This document shows, piece after piece, positions 23,235-35,699 of a stretch of DNA of 64,000 bases (its first letter is position 1; every line of letters starts with the position of its first letter). The stretch spans positions 28,096,995 through 28,160,994 of the forward strand of contig CP141142.1 of assembly GCA_035235625.1 (NCBI GenBank), written 5' to 3'. Below the pieces are notes generated by a model that saw nothing but the letters and a program-made list of their open reading frames with translations, searched no databases and was not told the origin of the DNA. A program made the translations under genes and the position numbers. This stretch comes from Saururus chinensis. Taxonomy: Eukaryota > Streptophyta > Magnoliopsida > Piperales > Saururaceae.

Positions 23235-24620
23235 AATGGTGGACTTTGTTGAGGCAAGAGGCATGCAAGCTTAGACTCAGAGTTGAAGTAGGAGGCCAAA
23301 AACATTTTGGACTAGGTGGGACTTTTGAAGGAGTGTGCAAGCTATTTCCTAGCTGGGTTGGACTCTAGATAAATGTCTTGGGTGGGCTTGTGTGCAAATT
23401 TCCTAGTTATAATGGGCAAGATCACTTAGGTGACAAATTGTAAGGATGACAAAGAGTTCTAGTAGTACTAGGCTTCCATGTACCCTCCCCCCTATATAAG
23501 GGGTGGATGGGTTGGTTGAGAGGGCATTCAACCAACGGGCATGTAAAAAATGAACAAGAAAGTTGAGAGGGCGAGTTGGCCATGGGTCAAGTTCACAAAG
23601 GGGTGATGTTATGTGGGTGTAGAGTTGTTCCTTGGGTTTGGGAGGAACGTAAAGGGCATTTTTTCATCGTAATTTCAAGAAAGAGCTGTTGGAAAGGTTT
23701 TGGGGTGGAGCCTCTTTTCCTATCTCTTTTATGTATATTTGTGTGCGAAACATTGGATGAAAGCAAGGCAAAGTGATGCAGTAAGTTTGTTGGTTGTGCG
23801 GTGTGATGAGGCCATCATGGGGAAGATGTGTATCTAATAGTTTGTCCTTGTGAAAGTTGGTTTCATTGTTGGGATCCCTAAAAGAGTTTGAGGACTCTTG
23901 GACAGGTTCAACACAAGAAAATTGAAGCTTTTCATTAGCATCCTACAAACCTTGTAGGTTGCTAGAGGCGAACGATTGTTGATCAATGGTATACTCAATG
24001 CTAACTCGTATGTTAGAGCTCGATGCAAAGGTGGATGTTATGGCTACAATGAATGTCACATTGGCGGAAGTCCAAACCTCCTTGCAGTAAATTTAGGACC
24101 ACTTGGGTGCATTCGACCAACATGTGTCCATTTGGTCACTCTCCATGTGGACAAGTCATAGGAAGGTAGTTGTGCTTGAGGAATAGTATGAATCCTGACA
24201 TTGGTCGTGGATGTGGTTGCAATAACAGACTTCCTTCGGCAGAAAATGAAGAAGGTTGCAAATGATGCAAAGGCAAAGTTCCAATAGTTGATGGATGAGG
24301 TGTTGGTGCTGAAGAGGGTAGTCATCAACACATCATCAATAGATGGTGGCGAAGGGTGTTCTTAGCATGTAGCTAAGAAGGCAAAGGTGCCTAAGTTGAA
24401 GGCATACTCGTGGACGTGAGGTGCTAAGGAGATTGACAACTACCTATTGAGACATAGAAAGCTATTTTAGGTTGATCTATATCACAGAGGAGGAGAAAAC
24501 CACTATGGCAGCAATGTATCTTGAGGGGATGTAAATCTTTGGTGGTGGACACGGTAGGATAATGACATAACAGCAGGGAAACTAAGGATTGATAATAAGC
24601 AAAATTTACTTAGTCTTCAA
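23235..24620 (+). mobile_element. Ty3/gypsy LTR and gag remnant
   Basis: The first part looks like an LTR with a TATA region (CCCTATATAAGGGG near 23,490). Later parts carry gag-like words (QKMKKVANDAKAKF near 24,245; AKEIDNYLLRH near 24,420; EEEKTTMAAMYLEG near 24,495). The DNYL...MYL...WW order is that of the gag region of plant gypsy elements. Broken several times. It ends against the minus-strand copia piece. Confidence 0.5.
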
Positions 24621-25540
24621 GTTGGTGTCTAGTCTTTACACATCCATTTATGTCATCAATTATATTCGTCTTAGAGTGACCTTTCTAAACCCAATTTAGT
24701 ACTTGAAATTGTTCCACCTGTGGTTCCACTTGTTCTTTATTAGGACATTGTTCCTCCACTTCTTCTTCCTGGCATGATTTTCTTCAACTTAAACTTCTTG
24801 AACCTAATTTTCATCATTGAAATTAGAAGGTGAAACATAAGTTTCATCAAAATGGTCATCGACCTTTTGTTTACCTTTCTCACTGCTTTGTTGTTGATTC
24901 TCAAATGCTTGCGCTTCATTGACAATAACATTAGAGGTTTCCATAATGGTCATAGTTCTTTTGCTGTACACCTTGTAAGATTTACTTGTCAAAGAGTAAC
25001 CAAGGAAGATACCATCATAATTTTTACTGTCACACTTACTTAAAGCTTCTCTATCTCTCAAGATATGACAAGGATTCCCAAAGACTCTAAAATATTTGAC
25101 ACTTGATTTATTACCTATCCACATTTCGTAAAGAGTTTGCCTTGTTGTAAGTCTCACAGTAGACTCTGTTTAGGGTGTAAGTGGTAGTGCTCACAATTTT
25201 TGCCAAAAAAAGTTTAACCATGTCTTTCTTAATGACCATAACCCTAACCATTTTATGAATAGTCCTTTGTTTCCTCATAGTCACTCTATTTTGATGTGTA
25301 GTTTTAGGACCAAAGAACTCGTGATAAATCTCATATTTATCAAAAAAAAATCTTGAATCTAGAATATGAAAACTAATCAACCCTATCACTTCTAATGTCC
25401 TAAATTATCAACCTAGTTAAGTTTTGAATGGTCAAGGCAATGATTTTGAATGCTTCAAAATTATCAAACTTCTCTCTAAGGAAATCAACCCATGTGAATC
25501 TTGATAGATCCTTAACCACCACCAAGACCTAAGCTCGCAA
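24570..25540 (-). mobile_element. Ty1/copia pol remnant (integrase core to start of RT), minus strand
   Basis: The minus strand shows integrase-type words VLVVVKDLSRFTWVDFL (near 25,500) and VKYFRVFGNPCHI, IFLGYSLTSKSYKVYSKRT (near 25,000-25,100), then the KGH...CVKTRHQLED linker (near 24,600-24,680). These are in the standard copia order. The 5' edge is cut exactly where block X copy C begins. Broken. Confidence 0.8.
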
Positions 25541-25589
25541 TTAGTGGCAGAAAAGAAAGATAGCCATTTGTTTAGTCTATGACAATCTA

Positions 25590-27120
25590 TGTCTTTATGA
25601 TAGATATATTACATAAAATGTCACTGATTTTTGTATAACATTAGAAATGACAACAAATTGTCTAAAGTGTGTTTCCAGTATGTTCTTTCTTTTCACTTTG
25701 CTAGGCTATGGCTCAAACTCAACCACCTCTTTGCCATCAACCCTACTGCCTTCACCACTAGCTCCGCTTCCTCTATCTCTACCTTTGCCTCCTCTTTCAC
25801 TGTCTCCTCCTGCAACACTCCTATGCCACCTCCTTATCTACCACCATCCTCCTCCCTTTCTCCTCTTCAATCGCCTCCTCTTCCTCTTTCCAGGAATCTA
25901 ACAAAACTGGTCATAAAGTAGTCAAATGAGATATTAAAAATTTATTTTTTTTAACAAAATGAAATCTTAAAAAATATACCCATAAACGTGTTAAACTACT
26001 CAAAATCAACACTAAGTTTTATTTTCATGTGATTCTGAGGTTTTTCTAACTCCGAACAAACCTCTTAGTGGTCCCTGACAATCAACAGTTAGTAGCAGAC
26101 TGGAGGATTTCTTCTAGTAAAAGGCCTGAAAGACAACATTCTTATTGGCAATATCTCCCTCAATATTTATAATGAACCATACCAACAAACCAAATAGAAA
26201 AATAGTATAAATTTTAAACACACGACTGTCGACTATCACATATCAATAAAAGGAGCCATTGATTCTAAAGTAGAAAAAGGTTTTTAGTGTTAGATAATAA
26301 GGAGGTCTCCTGACCAGATGATATGAAGTCCATCACTAGTGACTTATCTCTTCTACGATACTAGAGACATTGTTCTTTTCTAGTATTGGCAACTACTTTT
26401 ACTGATATGTGATAATCAATATTTAGAAGTTGATAGTCAATGGTCAATATTCTATTTGGTTTGTTGATATGGTTCATTATTAATATTAAGAGATATTGAC
26501 ACTTAGCATGTTGTCTTCTTGCCCCTTTACTACAATAAATTTGCATGTTAGTTATTAACTATCAACTGTTATTTTGAAGTATGTTTGGCATTGGAAAAAG
26601 CTCAAAATCAAGTTCAAATAAAATCTTGGTTTTGAGTAGTTTAGCATGTTTATGGGTCATTTTTTTAAGATTTGAGCTTGTAGAAAAAAAAAATTAATAG
26701 CTACTTTGGCTAGTTTGTGGCTAGTCATTTAGATTTTAGGAAGGAGGAAAAGGAGGCAATCAAGGAGGAAAAGCAGAGAAAGAGGGGAGTATGAGGAGGA
26801 GGAGAAGAAGAAGTTGGAGAGGGGGGAGGGGGAGGAGGTGGCTGCAGGGGAGAGGTGGTGGTACAAAAGGGGAAGAGGAGGAGGAGGAGGAGAATGCAAA
26901 GGTGAAGGAAGTGGAACCTGTGGTGGAGGTGGCAGCAGAGGCAATGCAGTTAGAGTCCAAGCCACTAGCAAAGGAGAAGTAATGGCTTGGTGAAATAAAA
27001 AGGCCAAAAATAAGGGAGGGTCACTTTAAATAATTCCTACCACGTGTGAGTCACATGGTACATGCGCACAAAGTTAATTCTAGTATAACACAATCATTGG
27101 TGAAATTTTGTATAATACAA
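25590..27120. mobile_element. Long-inverted-repeat (foldback-like) element, copy C
   Basis: Inverted counterpart of 6,030-7,500. Arms are about 25,590-26,262 and 26,388-27,120, with a short spacer. A 96-codon Ser/Pro-rich frame (25,631-25,921) has the same length as its counterpart in copy A (7,160-7,450, minus). It overlaps a second conserved frame, so it is better explained by lack of indels than by coding. Confidence 0.65.
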
Positions 27121-27158
27121 TATATTCTAGTGTTATTTTGATAAATCTCTCTATCTTT

Positions 27159-30100
27159 CACTACAACAAAAATAACTATTAGCAACACTTTTATTAATGA
27201 CACAATACAAAGCATCACTAAAAACTACTATTTGCGACACATAAAAGTGTCGCAAATAAAATAATTATTAGTTTCGCATTTAAAAAGCATCACTAATAGT
27301 ATTTTTTTCAATAAGTGTTGCTAATAGTACGCTTTTATAAAAGCATTGCTAATAGTTATAAGTATAAAAAATAAAAAAATTAAAACTCTTTGCGATGCTT
27401 TCTTAAAAGCATTGCAAATAGTTGTACTTTTAGCTACGATTTTATAAAAGTGTTGCTAATAGTCGTACTATTAGCTATGCTTAAAAAATTTGTCTAAAAT
27501 AAAATTAGATCATTTTAAAAAAAATTAAGACTATTAGTAACACTTTTTAAAAAGCGTTGCAAATAGTAGTACTATTTGTGATGTTTTTTAAAAGCGTCAC
27601 TAAAAGTATTACTATTTGCGATGGTTTTTAAAAAAATGTGTATAATAGTTTTATTTTATTTAATATATTTATTTAAATATATAATATATAATAAATAAAT
27701 ATTAAAATTCTTTTTATAAAAACTTCACAAATAAAATATATTTTAATTAATATTTATTATAATTAATTAATTAATTTAATTTTCCTATTTTCTGGCCACT
27801 CCTCAGAGTTGGGGCTCATGTTCACGCGTGTAAGTGAGAAAGAGAGACAGGTAGAGAGATATAAGAGTAGTGAAGAGAAGAAAGAGAGAAGAGAGAAAGA
27901 GGAGAGAATAGTGAAGAGAGGGATATAGAGAGGAGAGAGAGTGTGGAGAGAGAAGCGAGAGTAGATAGAGAAAAAGTGAGAGTGAGAGACAAGAGACGAG
28001 AGGAGAGAGAGAAGAAAAGAGAGAGAGAGAGAGGAGTGAAGAGGGGGGAATAATTTAATTTAGACTTTTTTGAAATTTTTTCTTATATATTATATTTTAA
28101 AATTAATAAAGATAAATAAAAACATAATAGTGATGCATATTCCTATGTGTCGCTATTATCTTTTAATTTATTTTTATTAATTTTAAAATATAATATATAC
28201 TAAAAGAGAGAGATAAGAGAAGAGAGGGAGAGAAAGAGGGTAGAGAGAGGAGAGAAAGAAAGAGATAGAGAGAGGAGAGAGAGAGTGGGGCGAGAGAGAG
28301 ATAAAAGAGAGAGGGGAGAGAGAAAGAAAGAGAGTGTAGAGAGAGGGAGAAATTTAATTTTAAAATTTTTAGATTTTTTATTATATATTATATTTAAAAA
28401 CTAATAAAAAATAATTAAAATAGAATATATTAGTGAGGTATAGGAATATGCGTTACTAATATGCTAAATATTAGCCTCCCATATGTCTATGCGTTGCAAA
28501 TACTAAGTATATTTTATTTTATTTTTTAATTATTTTAAAATATAATATATAATAAAATAATTAAAAAATTGAATTAAATTTCACTACACTCTCACCTCTC
28601 TTCTTCGGACTCGGTGCTCCTGCTGACTCATGTGAGAGAGAGAGAGGGAGAGGAGAGATAGAGGGAAGAGAAAGAAAGGAGAGAGAGGGAGGAGGAGAGA
28701 TAAGAGAGAGTGAGAAGAGAGAGAGAGAGAGTAGAGTGAGAAGAGAGATAGTAGAGAGAGGACATAAAGAAGATAGAGAGGAGAGAGAGAGAGCAAAAGG
28801 AGAGGAGGAGAGAGGGAGAGAATAGGGGAGAGTAGAGAGAGAAGATAGAGAGGCAAAAGAAATCAATATAGAGAGGAGAGAGAGAGAAGAGAGGGGTAAG
28901 AGAGAGGGAAGGAATTTAATTTTAATTTTTTTAGATCTTTTTTATATATATTATATTTTGAATATAATAAAAATAATTAAAATAAAAAGTATTAACAATG
29001 CATAGGAGTATGTGTCACCAATACCCTACATATTAGAGACACGCACTCATATGATGTGTTAGCGACACATATTAATATGCACCATTAATATAATTTTTTT
29101 ATTTTATATTTCTTATTATGAAAATTTAATATATAATAAAAAATCTCTCTCCTCTCTTCTCTTTTTTTCTCTCAGCCTCTCCTCACTCTTTTTCTCTCTT
29201 ATTTTCTCTCTCTTCCTCTCCTCTCTCTTTATCCCCTCTCTCTTATCCTAACTCTCTCTCTCCTCTCTCTCTTCTCTTTTTTCTCTCTACCTCTCCTCTC
29301 TCTCTTTTCTCTCCCTTCTATTTTTCTCACTCTCTCTCCGCTCTTCTCTCTCTCCCTCTCTCTTCTCCTCTCTCTCTCCTCCATCCTCTCTCTTTTCTCA
29401 CCTCTCTATTCTCTTTCTCCAGTGTCTTTCCTCTCTCTACTCTCTCTCTCTCTTTCTCCTATGTCTCTCCTCTCTCTAGTCTCTCCTCTCTCTTTCTTTA
29501 CTCTCTCTATCTCTCTTCTCTCTCTCTTTCCTTTCTCTCTTTCCTCTTTTCTCTCTCTTTTCTTCCTCCCTCTCTTTTCCTCAATCTCTCTCTATTTTTT
29601 TTATTAACAACAATGTTTAGAAATAAACGCCGCGAATAATAGTTTAATGCCAATGTTTAAATGAAAATTCGCTAAAAGATGATTTTGTGACACTTTGAAA
29701 GTGTCGCGCAAAAGTGAATTGATGCTAGCCAAAATTGCCTGCAAATTATTCCGCATTCAGCTCGGCGAAATTTAGCCCGGTTGTGCTTCAAATAACCCCC
29801 TCCCTCCCCAACTCCTTATGTGCCCCACTCTTCTCCCTCCATCGTGTCTCTAGCCAAAGTCGACGGTCTTTGGTTCATCCCCACTCTTTGTTGCTTCCAC
29901 CTTCTCTCCCTTCCTCCCAGCCGCACATTTTGATCCAGGGCGCCGAAGTGCGGATCTTCCCTCCAGATTCTGGCAGCCCACCCCCTCTTCCTCCCCCACT
30001 CACGCCCTCTCTCTCTCTCTCTCGCCCTCCCCTTTTGTCCCACCCTTTGTTTTCCCTTTCTTCCCCCTCTCCACTGTAGTAGCAGGAAGAGCCGGCTTCA

Positions 30101-30509
30101 GGTGCAAGTTTCTTGCTCCCTATTGGACTCCGATGCCCCTCCCATCAAGGTGGGACATTTTTTTTAAAAAATCATTGTTATTAGCAATGCTTTCAAAAGC
30201 GATCCTAATTACAACTTTTCTTATTTTTTATATTTTTTTACATATTATCGACGCTTTGATAAGTGTCGCTAGTACATTATTTTAATTCTTTTTAATTTAT
30301 TTTTTATTAGTGACACTATGAAAAGTGTCACTACTAATTATTTTTTAAAGTTTTTTCTTATTAGTGACACGAGAAAAAGAGTCGCTAATATCAATACTAT
30401 TAGCAACATTTTTTAATTTGCATCGCTAATAAGCAATTACGATGTGACTATTATCGTCACTTTTAGTGATGATTTTTAAGCATTGCTAATAGTCTTTTTT
30501 CTTGTATTA
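27159..30509. mobile_element. Non-autonomous CACTA transposon in copy C
   Basis: Starts CACTACAACAAAAATAAC at 27,159 and ends CTTGTATTA at 30,509 (the decayed end shared with copy A). The 3-bp target duplication is a perfect TTT (27,156-27,158 and 30,510-30,512). The content mirrors 2,597-6,009: palindromic GCGACGC-type words, alternating purine and pyrimidine tracts, and a GC-rich island at 29,700-30,150. No transposase. Over the last 80 bp it differs from copy A at about one base in ten, largely transitions. Confidence 0.87.
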
Positions 30510-31187
30510 TTTATAGTAAACTTTTGTATTATTTTAATATAAATAAGGTTATAGTTGCAGATGTGTGAAGATGGATGCTGAAGCTGCATAGGATTGTGGA
30601 GCTTGGGAAAGATTTTTCCCTAGTCTTGCTTGGATGCACTATCCCTACAACATTTGGATTCATTTGCTTCCCTACAAATCCACGGTTTTGCAAATAAGAT
30701 TTTGGCCTTGGGAATCCAATTTCCCCAAATCTTCTACACCATACCTGGAAATCGTTTGTTCTATTAAAAATGCATAAATCAGCTTTGTGAGAACAATCTC
30801 CTAAGAAGAGATTTTTCATAAATATTATGATTGTGGCTAATGACTGTTGAGGGCAATCTCTTATGTCAAACACCCCCTTTAGAAAATTTGAGTGATTAAT
30901 TGTAAATTTGTAGCCAAACACCCCCTTTATCCTTCTTATGGAGTCCTCTCCTCCCTCTCACGATTTCCTAAATTAGAATTTTCGATTTGTTCTCCTTGAA
31001 ATGGAACTCAAGTCGGCTGTTGAAGCTTCACCAGCGGACTAGTTATACTTGCTGTTTAAGGCCGAGAATCACATTAAAGTTCATTTGACAATCATGGTAG
31101 TCTTTTAAAATCAAATAGAAACACATACGGAAAATTAGTCAAACAAACGAATTCTTTGGGCAATTCATGAATGTCAAATTTACATAT

Positions 31188-31640
31188 CTAGCCCCAACAG
31201 ATCGCCCAGGCGCGCTCGAAAGCCTGGAACTGCGACGTTCGCAGCCTTTTCTGATCTCCTATCATCCATCCGACGCAGATTGGCTCCATCACCTTCCTCA
31301 GCGCCCTCGGCAGCCTTGCCACACTCCCCTCTCGTCTGTGCACTTTCATGAAGGAAGGTGGGGAATGGGGAAAGGAAAAGCGGGTGCCATGGGGCTCTGT
31401 CAAACACCGGCGCAGTATGGCCTGGTTGAGCTGCACCTCGAAGGAGCTCCTCTCGAACTGGTCAAAAAGGGAGCTCTGCTCGTCCCCAAATCTCCCCAAC
31501 CAGCTGCATCTTGTTCCTTCCCGGGCGTTGTTGTCCTCTGTACAAGTATTTTCAGTGGTTGGCACCTCCATGGATCGGTGAGGTTTACATGAAGACATCA
31601 TTGACAAATACGCTCCCCTTATAAAAGAATAAAGTATCAA
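31188..31640 (-). pseudogene. Exon-like frame of block X, copy C
   Basis: Inverted counterpart of 1,380-1,769. The equivalent start codon is at 31,571. The frame matches copies A and B from there to the MEPIC stretch, then shifts by a base and ends differently. The reading frame is open upstream for 23 more codons, which is not shared. A minus/plus pair of long frames overlaps here (also 31,167-31,592 on the plus strand), so strand choice rests on agreement with A and B. Confidence 0.3.
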
Positions 31641-32630
31641 TCAATTCATGGGTTGATGGCAATTTTATGAGAAAAGAAGAACTGTATTTTAGAAGGTTGG
31701 CAGCCTACATTATAGTTCGAGGTGTTCAGGAGCTGTATAAAGGGTACCCTTCAGTTGGCCAAATGGTGAAGAAAGATGCAGGACGACCGCTTTATTCTTG
31801 CTTGCAATGGACAAACTTCTCTTTTCTATTTTTGTACGGACAATTCAATTAGAACGGCTGTGCAGCATCTCGTTCCTTTTTTGCCTTATGCCCATTGGAT
31901 GTGCTGTCCGCCGGTGGCTTGCTAACATTTCGTTTGACAGTGGTGGGTCTTTGAAACCTCCACATAATTACTTCGAAAAGAACAGTTCTTAATTCTTTGT
32001 TGTACAATTGTCAAGCTTTAGAAACAAAACTTCTCGCTTAAACCAATATCCAACTAACTTTGTACCCCCAAAAAATTCCAACTAATTAACTTGTGTCTCA
32101 AACTAAACATATTCTGCTGCACACAAGATAACAATTTGGAAGTAATTCCCCCCAAGCATCGCCAAAATTCCAACTGGCTCATACTTAAAAGAGTACATAT
32201 AATTTGAATACGAATTCTCCAGTTTGAACTCATCTTATAGATAATCAGTGCACATCAAGTGCATTTTAAAATAATAACAATGTCTCTTTTATGAAATAAC
32301 ACATGTTTTATAGGCATCACCGTTATTGCATCTTTGCCCATACTTGACTTTGATCATTTCAAAGTTCGTGTACAAGTTTTGTGTAAGTCATAATCACATG
32401 AGTAAAGGATACATGTTTTTTTAACATATATTCCTGGACTGAGCTTTTCGGATTTGCGAAAAAGTCAAAGGTAAATTGTCCGTGTCATTTACGTAGTCCT
32501 TACTGTGTCCAAGATCACTTGGACATATGCCTCCTCGTATACAATGATCCTTTTGCACGCAAACAGCTCTTCATAGAGACACAAAAGAAAAATCCCCTTA
32601 AAGATACTAAAAAAAATGATTATTTTAAGT

Positions 32631-33296
32631 ATGGAAGGCCGTATCGATATAGATGATACTATCAATGACCATAGATATGGCTATGCGTTAAGATATGCTT
32701 GGTACATACTAAAACTGGCATGAACTCTTAAAAAATATTATAACTAATAATATATCATTATAATAATTTTTTTAAAGCATCATAAGACCATAGAAGGCTG
32801 TATCGTTCTAAAATTAGTTTATTTTAGAACTATTCACTATTACTCCATCCGTCTTATAGAAACTATTACTCCCTCTTTTTCATATTAAGTAGTTTGAAAT
32901 TAGTTATTTTAGAACCAAATAAGATGCTTAATATGAGTCACACTTAGATATTTAAGTAAATGAATACTTATGGAGCACTATATTTAGAAAGTATAATTAT
33001 GTAAATTCTATGGACCCACCCGTATTGATCTTATATAAATTTTTTAAAAATATAAAAAAATATTGTCATCATTAAACCTTTGAAAAAAGTTGGGTTTGAA
33101 ACGTGTTTTTGTTTTTAGGAAAAAAATTCAATATTTAAAAAAATATATAAATATTTTTTTTAAAAATAATAATAAATTAATATCGTATCAATATGTATCG
33201 ATATGGTATGGGGCAATACGGCTGATACACACCAATTTTTACATGAGGGTGTACCACCTCTGTACCGTACTATTATCGGCTAATACGGCCTTCCAT
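32631..33296. mobile_element. Small DNA transposon, MULE-like (tentative), private to copy C
   Basis: About 666 bp with perfect 14-bp terminal inverted repeats, ATGGAAGGCCGTAT and ATACGGCCTTCCAT. Flanks ATTTTAAG and GGTTTCAAG look like a decayed 8-9-bp target duplication. Copies A and B lack it: they read straight through CTTGAAACAATCATT. Non-coding. A 9-bp duplication would suit a MULE. The subterminal TATCGGCTAATACGG is itself near-palindromic. Confidence 0.65.
32867..32982. mobile_element. Possible Stowaway-like MITE fragment
   Basis: TACTCCCTCTTTTTCATATT at 32,867, preceded by TACTCCATCCGTC at 32,841, resembles the CTCCCTCCGT starts of Stowaway MITEs. The right end is not clear. It is nested in the element at 32,631-33,296. 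Confidence 0.25.
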
Positions 33297-33880
33297 GGTT
33301 TCAAGATTATGAATACTCTTGTTCAATTTGGATACATTCATCTAGGCCAAGTGCCCGAGGACTAAACCATATAGGTGGTGTGCATGTGTGGTTTGGACCA
33401 GCCTAAACCTAGATAGATGTAAGATCTCTTTTCCCCACAAATGTGGGGTGCCCTTTGGGATTGAATATAAGGTCATTCTCAATTCCTTCTCACTTTGGAT
33501 GTGAGATTATTCCATTCTTCTACCAATTCACAAGGAAGCAATTTCTCATTCACTTGAAATGGGTTTCGGCTCAAACCCAATAAGCCCAATAAATCTATTT
33601 GCTAACCTATATTTGAACACTAAATACCATCTGTGAAATAATATAGCCGCTCGAAGCATGCGACTCTGGTAGGACATATTTTGATGGTGTAGACCCCATG
33701 TATGAACCATGCCTTGGTAAATGTAGGACCCGCAATATCAATGTGCACATCATATGAGCTTAGTGAGTTAGCATACCCATACCATCCAGGAAATTGCATA
33801 CAGTTCGAAATTTCATACAGTTCATAAGCATATGCTCTAGCCTGATTAGTGTCTTATACCTTAGAAATCTAATGTCTCAA

Positions 33881-35600
33881 GCTCTCATGTAACTCCTTGG
33901 TGTATTCTTTTCTTCATTAAAGTATGTTTGACTACTAATAATATTAGTTTTCAACTTAAAAGAAAATTAATTTTAATATGTCTCAAGAGCTGATCTAATA
34001 AAAAATCAAAACAAAGCCCATTCCAAACTTAAGCAAAAGCTACGTTTTTTTTATGGTTTTGATCATATGTCTTCTTTTTTAATTCAAAACCTATTAATTA
34101 AAGACATATAAAAATAAAGTAAAATACAGTTAAACCAAAATAAACATAAATGTCTAAATGATAGAAAGAAAAAATTAAACCATGGACATAAATTGGAATA
34201 TCTTTACTTAAAGATGAAAACCTCCTTAACTTTGCCTAGCCAACCTATCCTAATGCAATCTAAAGTATTATTTCTTTCTTTTCCTAATTGATCATTCAAA
34301 GCTTGAAGATTAATCTTTTGTACTCACACTCTCTTCATCTTCTTTTCATATACTTGGTGGGGCAACTTAGGGGTGGTATGGATAATGTGCTTCATCTAAT
34401 TCTTCTTTGACCTATATTTGAAAGGAAAATTCTTAGCACATTCTCTTCTAGTATGGGTCTTACTATAGTAAATGTCACACACACCCACAATAATAAAACT
34501 TATCCTTCCTCCTTTCCCTCTTAACCTAACTCGGTTTGGCACTATCTTTGGTTTTTTCACTCTCTTTTGCCTTCATAAAGATACTAGGTTTTATGAATGG
34601 GGTAGACAAGCAATTCATAAAACCTAAGTCAATGTTATTGGTTTGACCAATGTTAAACATAGTTTCCAACTTCTTCTTCTCACTCTTAAAACCATCTTAT
34701 TTTTCTTTAGAGGACATGAGTTCTCTAATGAGATCATTATACTTGTCTTTCTCAATTTCTAGGTCTTCCTTAAGGTAATGAACTTCTCTCTCAAGTTTGT
34801 CATACAACTCTACTAACTTCTTTGCCTCTTGAGAAAACAAAACTAATTCATCCTCTTTCTTCTTCAACTTTTTCTTAAGGCTTTTGATTTTCTTAGTCAA
34901 GAATAAGAATTATTGGAGGCATTCTTTAATTTAATCAAAATCAACCTTAGACTTTGAGTTCCCTTCAAGAGAAGTAGACTCATGAGAATCTTCTGTCACA
35001 CTTGCATAGAAGGTTGTCAAGTTACAAAGTTCATCGTCTTCTGAAGAACTCTTATAAGAGTAAGTTGCTTGAAGCACCTTGCCATTTTTCTTATAATCAA
35101 TCCCCTTTGATTTCATAGGCTTATCATTAGAAGAATTATTAGAGGTAATGTTAGGATATTCAACAGCAAAGTGACCTAACTTACTACATTCAAAATATTT
35201 TAGATTTTTCTTGTCTTATTTAGTTTGCCTCTCATCTTTTTTATCTCTTTCTTTCTTCTCAGAAATTTGTCCCTTATTGTCAATTCTAAAGTTCTGAGTT
35301 TTCATGAATTTCTTGAAGTAGTTAGCTAATAAAAGCATTAGTTTTTCATCATCTTTAGACTCTTCAGATTCCTCTATGGTGTTTAAGACTTTGTTCTTCT
35401 TGGAAGTTCTTTTAGAAGCTTTTAGGGCATTTTATTTTTCCTTGGACTTTTCAAACAACTCTTTTTTATTTTCATATGACCCTTCTTGCATCTCAAAAGT
35501 TCTAAGGCTTATGGTCAACTCCTGAGTGTCTATATTTTTTTATATTCTTTAATAGTTGCCACCTAGTAGTGCCCCCAATTTTTTAATCTTTTCTAATGCT
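33881..35600 (-). mobile_element. Ty1/copia gag remnant, minus strand (Sirevirus-type)
   Basis: The minus strand carries Lys/Glu-rich coiled-coil gag stretches (KKKLKKKEDELVLFSQEAKK near 34,850), an acidic SSSEDDELCNLTTFYAS stretch (near 35,040), and a zinc-knuckle-like region near 35,150-35,200. The AT-rich tail to 33,881 matches 17,000-17,380 of the plus-strand family-1 element. Broken. With 24,570-25,540 it may form one element cut apart by block X copy C. Confidence 0.7.
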
Positions 35601-35699
35601 CGTTTCTAAGCCATTTGTCCCAATTCTCTCTGTTTAAAAACCGTTCTTAGCTAAGTCGAGGGCGCTCTACCTCATAGAGTGGTCCATTTTTTATTTTGC

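Larger units (their letters stand above)
25541..33880 (-). repeat. Block X copy C (inverted)
   Basis: Reverse-complement copy of block X. 25,541-27,155 matches 6,013-7,539. 30,513-33,670 matches 1-2,596. The last 200 bp (to the TTGAGACATTAG landmark, complement at 33,870-33,880) match the start of copy B, which lies before the window start for copy A. It carries the same CACTA element as copy A (27,159-30,509), the same foldback, and one private insertion (32,631-33,296). Copia fragments of the minus strand lie on both sides. Confidence 0.85.
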
